From UBA288 sp964461885 (GTDB lineage: Archaea; Halobacteriota; Methanomicrobia; Methanomicrobiales; Methanospirillaceae), in assembly GCA_964461885.1 (NCBI GenBank), contig CAYWVY010000023.1:1-30892 (forward strand): 30,892 nucleotides of DNA, read 5' to 3'. The first letter of the stretch is position 1, and each line of letters opens with the position of its first letter. The translations under genes were made by a program, and so were the position numbers. Positions 22,232-29,453 of the stretch are shown here, piece after piece. The notes below the pieces were generated by a model. That model searched no databases. It was not told the origin of the DNA and saw nothing but the letters and a program-made list of their open reading frames with translations.

Positions 22232-22984
22232 TTCTTCCTGCTGCGAGGAGACCTGCAGGAGGAAAAGAGGAAGTGTCCTTTCCAGACGGGGGGCATCCGA
22301 AACCAGGGGCATCACGTTTTTCCCAAAAAATCGATAGCTGTAAATCCACCTCCTTGATACATCGTGCGCATGAGATCTCGAGTGAGACCTGTGACGACCG
22401 GCGCATTTTTCGTCCTCCTGCTGCTTGCGTCCGCGACGGCCGCGACCGTGACGCCCACGCCTGCCTCGAGCGATGACGCTATGGACACGGCCTTTGCCGG
22501 GCAGGTCGTGGCGATGGGTGGGGAGATCACGCCCCTCCTGGACGACGTCTCGGAGGCGTTCGGCGCGAGCGGCACAAGGGCGGAAAATCCCGTCCTGAGA
22601 GCCGTCGGGTCGAACCTCTCGAGCCGGTCCCGGTTCTGGCACGACACCCTCGAACCGATGCCCGTGTCGGCGGTGCTCGCCGACTCGAAGCAGGCGATGC
22701 TGCTTGGGTTGAAGGAGTTCGAGACTGCCGGGGACTGTATTGTCCGGGGCGTGGACCGTGCCCTCGCGGGCGACGAGGCGGCGGTGGCCGCGCTGGTGAG
22801 AGAGGCCGGAACCCACATCAGAGACGGGGGCAGGTACTTCACCCTCGTGTCCGACCGGCCCCGCGGGACGGCCGGTCCCCCGTGGTGCCGGCGACCCCCA
22901 TCGCGGTGACGACGCCATCACCTGTCCCGCAGCCCGTGAGGATGCCGGCGGCGACCCGGGCCCTCGAGAAAACGTGGGGCAGGA

Positions 22985-23194
22985 GGTACGCGGTCGGGAA
23001 CCCCGGCACGTTCCCGGGCTCCCGATCCGCGACCGGCACNNNNNNNNNNNNNNNNNNNNNNNNNNNNNNNNNNNNNNNNNNNNNNNNNNNNNNNNNNNNN
23101 NNNNNNNNNNNNNNNNNNNNNNNNNNNNNNNNNNNNNNNGGTACGCGGTCGGGAACCCCGGCACGTTCCCGGGCTCCCGATCCGCGACCGGCAC
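22985..23194. repeat. Identical 55-base ends flanking a 100-N gap
   Basis: Bases 22985-23039 and 23140-23194 are identical (GGTACGCGGTCGGGAACCCC ... GCGACCGGCAC), and they touch the gap exactly on each side. The gap is exactly 100 N, a standard placeholder. Two contig ends sharing exactly 55 bases is what a k=55 de Bruijn assembler leaves between neighbouring contigs, so probably no sequence is missing. A genuine tandem repeat is the alternative. Confidence 0.8.
23040..23139. other. Assembly gap (100 N)
   Basis: One hundred undetermined bases. Their number is conventional and does not measure missing sequence. Confidence 0.99.
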
Positions 23195-23342
23195 CGCTCC
23201 GACCGCGACCGGCACGCGACGGGTGGCGGCTGTCGGCCCGGCCCTCGAGGCCGGCAGTCGGTTCCACGGCATCACCCCGCCGGCGGCCGGCTCGTTCGCC
23301 CGATGGTACCCGGTCGCCAGGTGGGCGGCGGGGATCAGGTAA

Positions 23343-23680
23343 TCCCTCTTCTTTTCCAGGAAGGCGCGGTCTCGAACAATGATGGATCAAACGGGCAGTG
23401 CCGTCTGGACGGCCCTGGATTTTCCCTGGCGTCGGCAGGAGAAGAGCGCGGAGCCATGGTTCCGTGACCGGGTATCGAAGCGCATCCGCCCGGCTCCCCC
23501 TGACAGGGTGATGGGGGGTTTGATTGTCGTCCCCGTCCTCGGGCCGACGCGGTCCCGCTCCCCGAGAGTCTCCCCGAAAAAAACGTCCCCGGGGGAGCGG
23601 GCCCGGCAGCTGGGGGGTCCGTTTACAGCGGCCGGCGATTTCGGCATGGTTATCTACCAGGTTTGGCCACCACTCTAGCT
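23343..23680. other. Gene-free stretch before the C69 peptidase gene
   Basis: It holds a small perfect palindrome GCCGTC-TG-GACGGC (about 23400-23413), a duplicated CCCTGG around ATTTT, a larger hairpin (23554-23601, listed separately), and a TATA-like GGTTATCTACC near 23648-23658 that serves the following gene. A 99-residue frame across it has no recognisable domain and runs into that promoter, so I do not call it a gene. Confidence 0.5.
23554..23601. repeat. Hairpin with A7 in the loop
   Basis: CCCGCTCCCC (23554-23563) is perfectly complementary to GGGGAGCGGG (23592-23601). The 28-base loop contains seven A on the plus strand, hence seven T on the minus strand. It resembles the hairpin at 17011-17036, but no minus-strand gene ends here, so a terminator role is unclear. 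Confidence 0.4.
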
Positions 23681-25534
23681 ATGCGGGTCCTCTGTGCCGC
23701 CCTTCTCGCGATCCTTTTGCTGGGATCCCCCGTCCTGGCCTGTACGACGTTCATCATCACCCCCGGCGCCTCGGCCGACGGCTCGATGTATATCGCCCAT
23801 TCGAACGACGGGTACGGCCCCGGCGTGCTCGGGCACAACCTGACGACCGACAACACGCGAATCGTCTACGTCCCGGCCGCCGACCACCCGGCGGGCGCGA
23901 CGCGCACCGTGCACTTCGACCCGAACTCGGGATCGGACGACCCGGTCGACATCGCCTCGACCGACCACCGCCCCACGGCCGAGATCGACGAGGTGCCCCA
24001 CACCTATGGGTACCTCACCGGGAGTTACGGGATCATCAACGAGGTAGGGTTGATGTCCGCCGAGTGCACGGACTACGCCCGGGTCCAGCCGAACTGGGAC
24101 CCCGAGAAGCGGATCTTCTACTCCTCCGAGCTCTCGAACGTCGCACTCGAGCGCTGCCGGACCGCGCGCGACGCCGTGGACCTGGTCGGCTCTCTGATCG
24201 ACCGGTACGGTTACTACGGCACGGGCGAGACCCTCCTCTTCGCCGATCCCGAGGAAGCCTGGACCATGGAGATGTGCGGCTACGACCTGAACGGCACGGG
24301 CGGGCTCTGGGTCGCCCAGCGAATCCCTGACGGCCACGTCTTCGTCGCGGCCAACACCTTCCGGATCCGGGAGCTCGACCCGTCCCGGGAGGACCAGATC
24401 TTCTCGGACAACCTCTTCGAGGCGGCCGAAAAGAACGGGTGGTGGCGGCCTGCCGACGGCAAGCTCGACTGGCTGAAGACCGTCTCGACGGGTGAGTACT
24501 CGCACCCGTACTACTCGCTCTCGCGGGTCTGGCGGCTCTACGACCGGATGGCGCCGTCGATCAACCTCTCGCCGTACGTCGAAGGCACCTACACAACGGC
24601 CTACCCGTTCTCCACTGAGCCCGACGAGCCGCTGAACGCCACCACGGCCCTCTCGCTCTACCGCGATCATTACGAGGGGACGGTATTCGATCTTTCGAAC
24701 GGGTCCGCGGCCGGCCCCTACGGCGACCCGTACCGCAACGCAGGTCCGTTCGACAACCACGGGCCCTTCGCGCCCGGCGAGGTCCGGCCCGGGGCCTGGC
24801 CCCGCCCGATCTCGCCGCTCTTCTGCTCGTACAGCTACGTCTGCCAGGGCCGGTCCTGGCTCCCGCCCGAGGTCGGCGGGGTCGCGTGGATCGGCTTCGC
24901 CGTGCCGGCCGAGACCGTGTACCTGCCCGTGTACGCGGGTGCGACGGCCGTCCCGGAGTCGTTCACGATCGGCAACCGCTCCGAGGTCTCGCGCGACTCG
25001 GCCTGGTGGGCGTTCAACACGGTGACCAACTGGGCCCGGCTCCGGTACTGCGACATGATGGTCGACGTCCATGCCGAACAGGAGGCGGTCGAGGGCGCAG
25101 CCCTGATCGATCTTGCGTCGGCCGACGGCGATGCTGTGGAGCTCCGCAACGCCTCGGGGGATGCCGCCGCCCGCGCGTTTCTCACGAACTGGACGGTCGC
25201 GAACGGCGAGGCGAACGTCGACCGCTGGTGGAACTTCTCCGACCGGCTGATCGCGAAGTACGCGAACGGGATGATCAGCGACTTCGCGAACGGGACCACG
25301 GCGAGCCCGGGGTATCCGGCTGCGTGGTATGACGACGCCGACTACCAGTACGGCCCCCGTATCTACGACGCCGCCGGGCTCGCGGAGCTCCCCGACCTCG
25401 CCTACGTGAACGAGACGGTCACGGTCGCCCCTGGCGACGAGCTCCGGACCATCCGGGAGACCCAGCGGCGGGACACTGAGAGCGTTCCGGCACCGGCGCT
25501 CTTCTCCCCCCTCTTCGGCCTGCTCGGGCTCTGA
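23681..25534 (+). CDS. Secreted C69-family (dipeptidase A-like) Ntn-hydrolase
   Basis: 617 residues. The signal peptide is residues 1-20 (VLCAALLAILLLGSPVLA). The next residue is C21 in CTTFIITPGASADGS, exactly where C69 enzymes have the N-terminal nucleophile Cys that is freed by processing. Family motifs follow: IAHSNDGYG, TYGYLTGSYGIINEVGLMSAE, and GYYGTGETLLFADPEEAWTMEM. WVAQRIPDGHVFVAANTFRI follows about 30 residues later. C69 enzymes cleave dipeptides or other small amides. The C-terminus (PAPALFSPLFGLLGL) is short and hydrophobic, with no basic stop-transfer end. Start: the ATG at 23681, not the upstream TTG, because the signal peptide begins there. Confidence 0.9.
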   Translation: MRVLCAALLAILLLGSPVLACTTFIITPGASADGSMYIAHSNDGYGPGVLGHNLTTDNTRIVYVPAADHPAGATRTVHFDPNSGSDDPVDIASTDHRPTAEIDEVPHTYGYLTGSYGIINEVGLMSAECTDYARVQPNWDPEKRIFYSSELSNVALERCRTARDAVDLVGSLIDRYGYYGTGETLLFADPEEAWTMEMCGYDLNGTGGLWVAQRIPDGHVFVAANTFRIRELDPSREDQIFSDNLFEAAEKNGWWRPADGKLDWLKTVSTGEYSHPYYSLSRVWRLYDRMAPSINLSPYVEGTYTTAYPFSTEPDEPLNATTALSLYRDHYEGTVFDLSNGSAAGPYGDPYRNAGPFDNHGPFAPGEVRPGAWPRPISPLFCSYSYVCQGRSWLPPEVGGVAWIGFAVPAETVYLPVYAGATAVPESFTIGNRSEVSRDSAWWAFNTVTNWARLRYCDMMVDVHAEQEAVEGAALIDLASADGDAVELRNASGDAAARAFLTNWTVANGEANVDRWWNFSDRLIAKYANGMISDFANGTTASPGYPAAWYDDADYQYGPRIYDAAGLAELPDLAYVNETVTVAPGDELRTIRETQRRDTESVPAPALFSPLFGLLGL

Positions 25535-25588
25535 ACCGGGCCCTGAGGCACCAGGAAGAGAGAAATAGCCCCGCCCACCACATCCAGT

Positions 25589-26743
25589 ATGGACCCGGAC
25601 GAGACCCCGCCGGCCGAGGAGCGGACCGGGAACCGCGCCCTCCTCTGGGCGACGGGCGGGGCCGTGGTCGTGATCGTGTTCCTTCTCGTCTCGAGCCGCG
25701 ACCTCGGGACCGAACTCGTCCTGCTCGGGGCCGGCGCGGCGCAGGTCGCGCCGTTCGTTCTGCTCGCCATGGCCGCGTACCTGGCCGAGGGCTCCCGGCC
25801 GCTCCGGTACCTGACCGCGCTCCTCCTGCTTGGGATCGTTGGGGGGCTGATCCTCGTCTCGCTTCTGTTCGGGGTGGTCGCCGTCGTGCCGCTAGAGGCG
25901 TTCGAGACGGGGGTGCTCCCCCCCGGGCTCGGGCCGACCGCGTTCGCCCTCCTCGGGCTCGGGTCGCTCTTCGGCCTCGCCGCGTTCGCCGGGTTCCTTT
26001 CGCCCGTCCGGCGGGGGCTCGCGCGCCTCCTTCCGCTCGACCCCGCCTCATTCGTCCACGGGATCGCGCTCGTGCTCGTGCTTGCCCTGTGCCTGGTCCC
26101 GCTCGTTCCCCTGCTCGTGAACGGCGCGCCGCCGCTCCTCTCACCGAACCTCATCGGCGGGGACGGCTTCGGCCAGAGCCCGGGCGAGCTCGCCCGCGCC
26201 CAGGCCTACTCCCTCCTCTTCATCATCTTCGCGTCATTCCTGGTCGTCGGCCTCTTCGTCCGCCGGAACTTCGCCGAGGCCATCGAGCGGCTGGCGTTCG
26301 TCCGCCCGACAGCGCGGCAGGTTTTCTTCGCGCTCGGCATGGCCGTGCTCCTGGTCGCGGCCTTCGGCCTGCTCGACCGGGCGATCGCCGTTGTCTGGCA
26401 CGCGCTCGGGTGGCCTGTCACGGACGAGGCGGCCTACCGCCAGCTCTTCGCGGGCATGCTGACCCCCGTCGGGGCGGTCACGGCCGCCGTCTCGGCCGGC
26501 GTCGGCGAGGAGCTGGCCGTCCGCGGCGTGCTCCAGCCCGTCTTCGGACTCGTGCTGCCGAGCCTCCTCTTCGCCGCGCTGCACGCCTGGCAGTACTCCT
26601 GGGACGGGCTCCTCTCGGTCTTTCTCGCCGGGCTCGCCTTCGCCTGGATCCGGCGGCGCGCGAACACCACGACGTCGGCCATCACGCACGGCGTCTACGA
26701 CCTGATCCTCTTCGGCATGCTCGCCGCGGGGCAGGCGATCTGA
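25589..26743 (+). CDS. CPBP-family intramembrane metalloprotease
   Basis: 384 residues with about nine to ten membrane helices. The CPBP (Rce1/CAAX-protease-like) zinc-site motifs are all present in the C-terminal third: EELAVRG (307-313, the EExxxR box), LLFAALHAW with H332, and ITHGVYD with H367. The active site lies within the membrane. Bacterial and archaeal members often process membrane or secreted peptides, but the substrate is unknown. It follows the C69 peptidase by 54 bases, with a TATA-like AGAAATAGC between, and precedes the thioredoxin-like lipoprotein by six bases. Confidence 0.88.
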   Translation: MDPDETPPAEERTGNRALLWATGGAVVVIVFLLVSSRDLGTELVLLGAGAAQVAPFVLLAMAAYLAEGSRPLRYLTALLLLGIVGGLILVSLLFGVVAVVPLEAFETGVLPPGLGPTAFALLGLGSLFGLAAFAGFLSPVRRGLARLLPLDPASFVHGIALVLVLALCLVPLVPLLVNGAPPLLSPNLIGGDGFGQSPGELARAQAYSLLFIIFASFLVVGLFVRRNFAEAIERLAFVRPTARQVFFALGMAVLLVAAFGLLDRAIAVVWHALGWPVTDEAAYRQLFAGMLTPVGAVTAAVSAGVGEELAVRGVLQPVFGLVLPSLLFAALHAWQYSWDGLLSVFLAGLAFAWIRRRANTTTSAITHGVYDLILFGMLAAGQAI

Positions 26744-26749
26744 GGGGCC

Positions 26750-27160
26750 ATGGTTGGGAGAAGCGTCCGGTGGTGCGGGTTCGTGGGGGCGGCGCTCCTC
26801 CTGCTCGTCCTCGCGGCCGGGTGCGTGGCGCCGCCCGGGCCCGCGAGCCCGGCCCCCGCGGCGATCGCCAACGAGACGGCGGACGTCCTCTACTTCTGGG
26901 GCGTCGAGTGCCACGCCTGCCACCCCGTCACCCCGTTCGTTAACGAGCTGGCCCGCTCCCACCCCCGTGTCCGCTTCGAGGCGATCGAGACCTACGGGAA
27001 CCAGACGAACGCAAGCCGGTATCTGGCCGTGAACCGGGCCCTCAACGTCACGGCGCAGGGGCTGCCCGAGGTCGTCGCCAACGGCCGGGCGTTCTTCGGC
27101 GAGGCGGCCATAAGGAGCGGGCTGCCCGGCGCCATCCAGGCGATTGAGGCCCGGCGGTAG
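26750..27160 (+). CDS. Thioredoxin-like lipoprotein with CxxC
   Basis: 136 residues. The N-terminus carries a hydrophobic signal and a lipobox-like LAAGC (C25). A Pro/Ala-rich spacer follows, then a thioredoxin fold: ADVLYFWGVECHACHPV, with the redox pair C54-H-A-C57 after the first strand, and LNVTAQGLPEVVANGRAF, which holds the cis-Pro loop (GLPE). It lies outside the cytoplasmic membrane. It could reduce or form disulfides in secreted proteins such as the Cys-rich protease upstream. It is six bases downstream of the CPBP gene with GAGGGG as ribosome site, so the two form an operon. Confidence 0.85.
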   Translation: MVGRSVRWCGFVGAALLLLVLAAGCVAPPGPASPAPAAIANETADVLYFWGVECHACHPVTPFVNELARSHPRVRFEAIETYGNQTNASRYLAVNRALNVTAQGLPEVVANGRAFFGEAAIRSGLPGAIQAIEARR

Positions 27161-27205
27161 CGGCGGGCGGCACGTATTTCCGCTCTCGCGACGACCGGAT
27201 GGCCC

Positions 27206-27541
27206 ATGGTCGATCACCAGAATGAACTCGAGGCGGGACAGGTCACCTCCCTCCGCGGACTCGTCGACTACCAGCCCGGCGCCGTCGTCTCGCGCATGCT
27301 CGTCTTCAAGCGAACAGGGACGATCACGCTCTTCGCGTTCGACAAGGGGCAGGGCCTTTCCGAGCACACGGCCCCGTACGACGCGATCATGACCGTGCTC
27401 GAGGGGGCTGCGCGCGTGACCATCCGGGACCAGGAGTTCGCGCTCGCCGAGGGGGAGCTGATCATCATGCCCGCGAACGTGCCGCACGCGGTGTACGCGA
27501 CGGCCCGGTTCAAGATGGAACTCGTGATGATCCACGAGTAG
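27206..27541 (+). CDS. Single-domain cupin protein (near the nitrogenase-like operon)
   Basis: 111 residues. Cupin box 1 lies around KGQGLSEHTAPYDAIMTVLEG (about 50-70), with one His and a Glu as potential metal ligands. Box 2 lies around IIMPANVPHAVYA (about 90-102). The fold and size match small stand-alone cupins that bind a metal or small ligand. It has its own weak TATA-like GTATTTCC about 25-35 bases upstream and is 76 bases before the NifH-like gene. A role in metal or ligand handling for that system is possible but unproven. Confidence 0.8.
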   Translation: MVDHQNELEAGQVTSLRGLVDYQPGAVVSRMLVFKRTGTITLFAFDKGQGLSEHTAPYDAIMTVLEGAARVTIRDQEFALAEGELIIMPANVPHAVYATARFKMELVMIHE

Positions 27542-27552
27542 GCGGGCGGCGG

Positions 27553-27574
27553 TAACGCAGCCCCAGTTGCGTTA
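27553..27574. promoter_or_regulatory. Perfect inverted repeat over the promoter of the NifH-like gene
   Basis: TAACGCA (27553-27559) and TGCGTTA (27568-27574) are perfect complements with an 8-base spacer. The right arm forms part of a TATA-like GCGTTAACTT about 40 bases before the ATG at 27618. An AT-containing symmetric site at this place is a good candidate operator for the operon. The regulator is unknown; the sequence is not the GGAA-N6-TTCC site of NrpR. Confidence 0.5.
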
Positions 27575-27617
27575 ACTTCGGAAAGGTTGAACCGCCCGGG
27601 CATCCAACGGCAGAGGG

Positions 27618-28436
27618 ATGAAGCAGATCGCCCTCTACGGCAAGGGAGGTATCGGCAAGTCGACGACCTCGGCGAACCTCTCGGCCGCGCTCGGAGAGAG
27701 CGGGCGATCGGTCCTCCAGGTCGGCTGCGACCCCAAGCACGACTCGACGCGGATGCTGATGCACGCCGAGCCCCTGCCGACCGTGCTCGACCAGGTGCGC
27801 GAGCGCGGCGCCGCGAACGTCGCCCTCGAGGACGTGGTCCGGACGGGGTACGCCGGCGTCCGCTGCGTCGAGGCCGGCGGACCCGAGCCCGGGATCGGGT
27901 GTGCGGGCCGGGGGATCATCGCGACCTTCCAGCTCCTCGAGGAGCGCGGCGCCCTCGAGGCCGACGTGATCGTCTACGACGTTCTCGGGGACGTGGTCTG
28001 CGGCGGCTTTGCCATGCCCATGCGCGAGGGCTACGCCGAGGAGGTCTACCTCGTCAGCTCGGGCGAGCTGATGAGCCTGTACGCGGCCAACAACATCGCG
28101 AAGGCGATCGCCCGCCTGGCCGAACGTCCGCGCTGCCGCTGCCGGCTCGCGGGCGTGATCCTGAACGCGAAGGGGATGGAGCGTGAGGAGGAGCTGGTAC
28201 GCGCCTTCGCCGAGGCGATCGGCTCCCGCCTAATCGCCGCGATCCCGCGCGACCGCGTGGTCCAGCTTGCTGAACTCCACCGGCGAACCGTGATCGAGTA
28301 CGCCCCGGACTCAGCGCAGGCGGCGGTCTACCGCCGGCTCGCCGAGGACGTGCTCGCGAATACCGACTTCTCGATACCCCGGCCCCTCACCCAGGATGAG
28401 CTCGAATCCCTCGCCCTCGAGTACACCACGTTCTGA
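27618..28436 (+). CDS. NifH-like ATP-dependent reductase (CfbC-type)
   Basis: 272 residues. This homodimeric ATPase with one bridging [4Fe-4S] cluster passes electrons to a NifDK-like partner. The Walker A loop is GKGGIGKST (8-16) and switch II is YDVLGDVVCGGFAMP. The cluster ligands are C95 (GIGCAGRG) and C128 (DVVCGGF). The closest family I recognise is CfbC, the reductase of Ni-sirohydrochlorin a,c-diamide cyclase in F430 synthesis: TVLDQVRERG, EAGGPEPGIGCAGRG, REGYAEEVYLVSSGE and the tail IPRPLTQDELESL all fit. I leave the symbol empty because the operon has two catalytic subunits, unlike cfbCD. It overlaps the next gene by 41 bases. Confidence 0.9.
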   Translation: MKQIALYGKGGIGKSTTSANLSAALGESGRSVLQVGCDPKHDSTRMLMHAEPLPTVLDQVRERGAANVALEDVVRTGYAGVRCVEAGGPEPGIGCAGRGIIATFQLLEERGALEADVIVYDVLGDVVCGGFAMPMREGYAEEVYLVSSGELMSLYAANNIAKAIARLAERPRCRCRLAGVILNAKGMEREEELVRAFAEAIGSRLIAAIPRDRVVQLAELHRRTVIEYAPDSAQAAVYRRLAEDVLANTDFSIPRPLTQDELESLALEYTTF

Positions 28437-29427
28437 CGGCTGCACGCTCGCGGGCGCCCTCTCGGTAGCGTCCGCGGTGGTCGACGGGGTCACCATCGTC
28501 CACGGCCCGTCCGGCTGCTCCCACCACCACGTCTCGCTTCTCCTGACCGCGCTTCTCGACCGGGCCGGCGCCCGGCTCCCGGTCCTCCTCTCGGACGACC
28601 TCGGGGAGCGGGAGGTGATCTTCGGCGGCGAGGACGCGCTCGCGCTCGCGCTCGATGAGGCCGTCGCCCGGTCGCCCGGGTCGATCGCCGTCCTCTCGAC
28701 CTGCGTCTCCGAGGCGATCGGCGACGACTGCGCCGCAGTGGCGGAGCGGGTCCGCTCCGTTCCGGTGGTGGTGGTCCCTGCCGGCGGCTTCCTGGGCGGC
28801 GGGTTCTACGAGGGCGAGCGTGCAGCGCTCGCGGCGTACGCGGAACTCTCGGCCCGCCTGCCCGCGCCGGACGCGGGGGAGGGGCCCGTGATCGTGCTGG
28901 TCGGCGAGAAGAACCTCGAGTACGAGGCCGACTGCCACGCGGTTGAGATCGGCCGGCTCCTCGGCCGCCTCGACCTCGAGGTCGGGCTCCGGTTCGTCCG
29001 CGAGGCCCCGACCGCGTCCTTCGGCCTGCTGCCCCGCGCCGACCTCCTGGTGCTCCGCGAGCCGGGGATGGGAGGGGTCGCGGACCGCTTCCCTGTGCGG
29101 CCCCGGACGCCCCGCATCCACGGCTTCCCGGTGGGGCTCTCGGGGACGCTCGCGTTCCTGGAGATGATCGGCGCGGCGTTCGACCGGGACGCGGCAAAAG
29201 CGATCGAGGCCGAGGCCGAACACCAGGAGGCGGTGCTGGCCCGGTTCGGCGGCCTCTCGGGGGGGCGGATCAGCCTCCCCGGCGCGCCGCAATGGGCCGC
29301 CGAGCTCGCGGACACGCTCGGGATTGTCGTCTCCCCCTTAGGCGTCCCGGTCCCGGTCCCGGAGCCGGCGCCGGTCGGGACCGCAGGGATCGCCCGCCTC
29401 CTCACCCGCTGGGGGCGGTCGCTCTGA
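28396..29427 (+). CDS. NifD/NifE-like catalytic subunit 1 of a nitrogenase-like enzyme
   Basis: 343 residues, shorter than NifD (about 480) and similar to CfbD. The three Cys that hold the P-cluster-type Fe-S centre are present with NifD-like spacing: C16 (DGCTLAGA), C41 (VHGPSGCSHHH) and C103 (LSTCVSEAIGDDC), followed by PAGGFLGGGF. The FeMo-cofactor ligands of NifD (Cys275, His442 in Azotobacter numbering) have no visible counterpart, so nitrogen reduction is not expected. The ATG at 28396 lies inside the NifH-like gene. No later start leaves C16 intact, so a 41-base overlap is required. The substrate is unknown; a tetrapyrrole such as Ni-sirohydrochlorin amide is one option. Confidence 0.82.
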   Translation: MSSNPSPSSTPRSDGCTLAGALSVASAVVDGVTIVHGPSGCSHHHVSLLLTALLDRAGARLPVLLSDDLGEREVIFGGEDALALALDEAVARSPGSIAVLSTCVSEAIGDDCAAVAERVRSVPVVVVPAGGFLGGGFYEGERAALAAYAELSARLPAPDAGEGPVIVLVGEKNLEYEADCHAVEIGRLLGRLDLEVGLRFVREAPTASFGLLPRADLLVLREPGMGGVADRFPVRPRTPRIHGFPVGLSGTLAFLEMIGAAFDRDAAKAIEAEAEHQEAVLARFGGLSGGRISLPGAPQWAAELADTLGIVVSPLGVPVPVPEPAPVGTAGIARLLTRWGRSL

Positions 29428-29453
29428 GCAGCCGCTGCCGCGCCGGGCCGCTC

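Larger units (their letters stand above)
21384..22369. other. Gene-free stretch with degenerate repeats
   Basis: Nearly 1 kb directly after tRNA-Ser has no credible gene. Frames on both strands read as Pro/Arg/Gly-rich low-complexity sequence without a recognisable domain. It contains three diverged copies of a GCTCATCRCARTTGC-type motif (listed separately), the overlapping palindromes GTTGC-CGA-GCAAC and GCAACGTTGC (21811-21828), and a GGATCCTGT/ACAGGGTCC inverted pair near 21530-21565. A TTTTT...AAAAAA run at about 22316-22330 may include the promoter of the next gene. The position next to a tRNA gene suits an eroded insertion, but I find no integrase and no repeat of the tRNA 3' end. Confidence 0.5.
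22370..23342 (+). pseudogene. Secreted protein of unknown function, interrupted by a C-run shift and the assembly gap
   Basis: The ATG at 22370 opens a signal peptide (MRSRVRPVTTGAFFVLLLLA, cleaved near ATA-ATV). A helical domain of about 130 residues follows (for example LDDVSEAFGASG, FWHDTLEPMPVSAVL, GLKEFETAGDC). I do not recognise the domain. At the C5 run (22877-22881) the frame is lost. Adding one C gives a smooth continuation into a Thr/Pro linker, VPATPIAVTTPSPVPQPV, a typical extracellular spacer. If the two 55-base identical contig ends around the N gap are merged, the frame stays open to the TAA ending at 23342, for a 272-residue product. It is listed as broken because the sequence as given does not encode one continuous protein; sequencing error is likely. 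Confidence 0.55.

Noticed and set aside
21799..22476. 225-residue plus-strand frame in the gene-free zone
   Set aside because: Pro/Gly/Ser-rich without a domain. It runs through the promoter and signal-peptide region of the next gene in another frame.
22985..23194. CRISPR-like or tandem repeat array around the gap
   Set aside because: Only two identical 55-base copies, placed exactly at the gap edges. This is explained better by contig overlap.
22943..23342. Independent small gene starting at ATG 22941 or inside the gap flank
   Set aside because: The frame is better explained as the C-terminal continuation of the secreted protein after one missing C.
23379..23678. 99-residue frame before the C69 gene
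   Set aside because: No domain, covers hairpins and ends inside the promoter of the next gene.
21299..23680. Integrated element with att site at tRNA-Ser
   Set aside because: No copy of the tRNA 3' end and no integrase were found in the window, so it is kept only as a suspicion.
23675..25072. 465-residue minus-strand open frame
   Set aside because: Antisense to the C69 peptidase, whose active-site motifs are clear.
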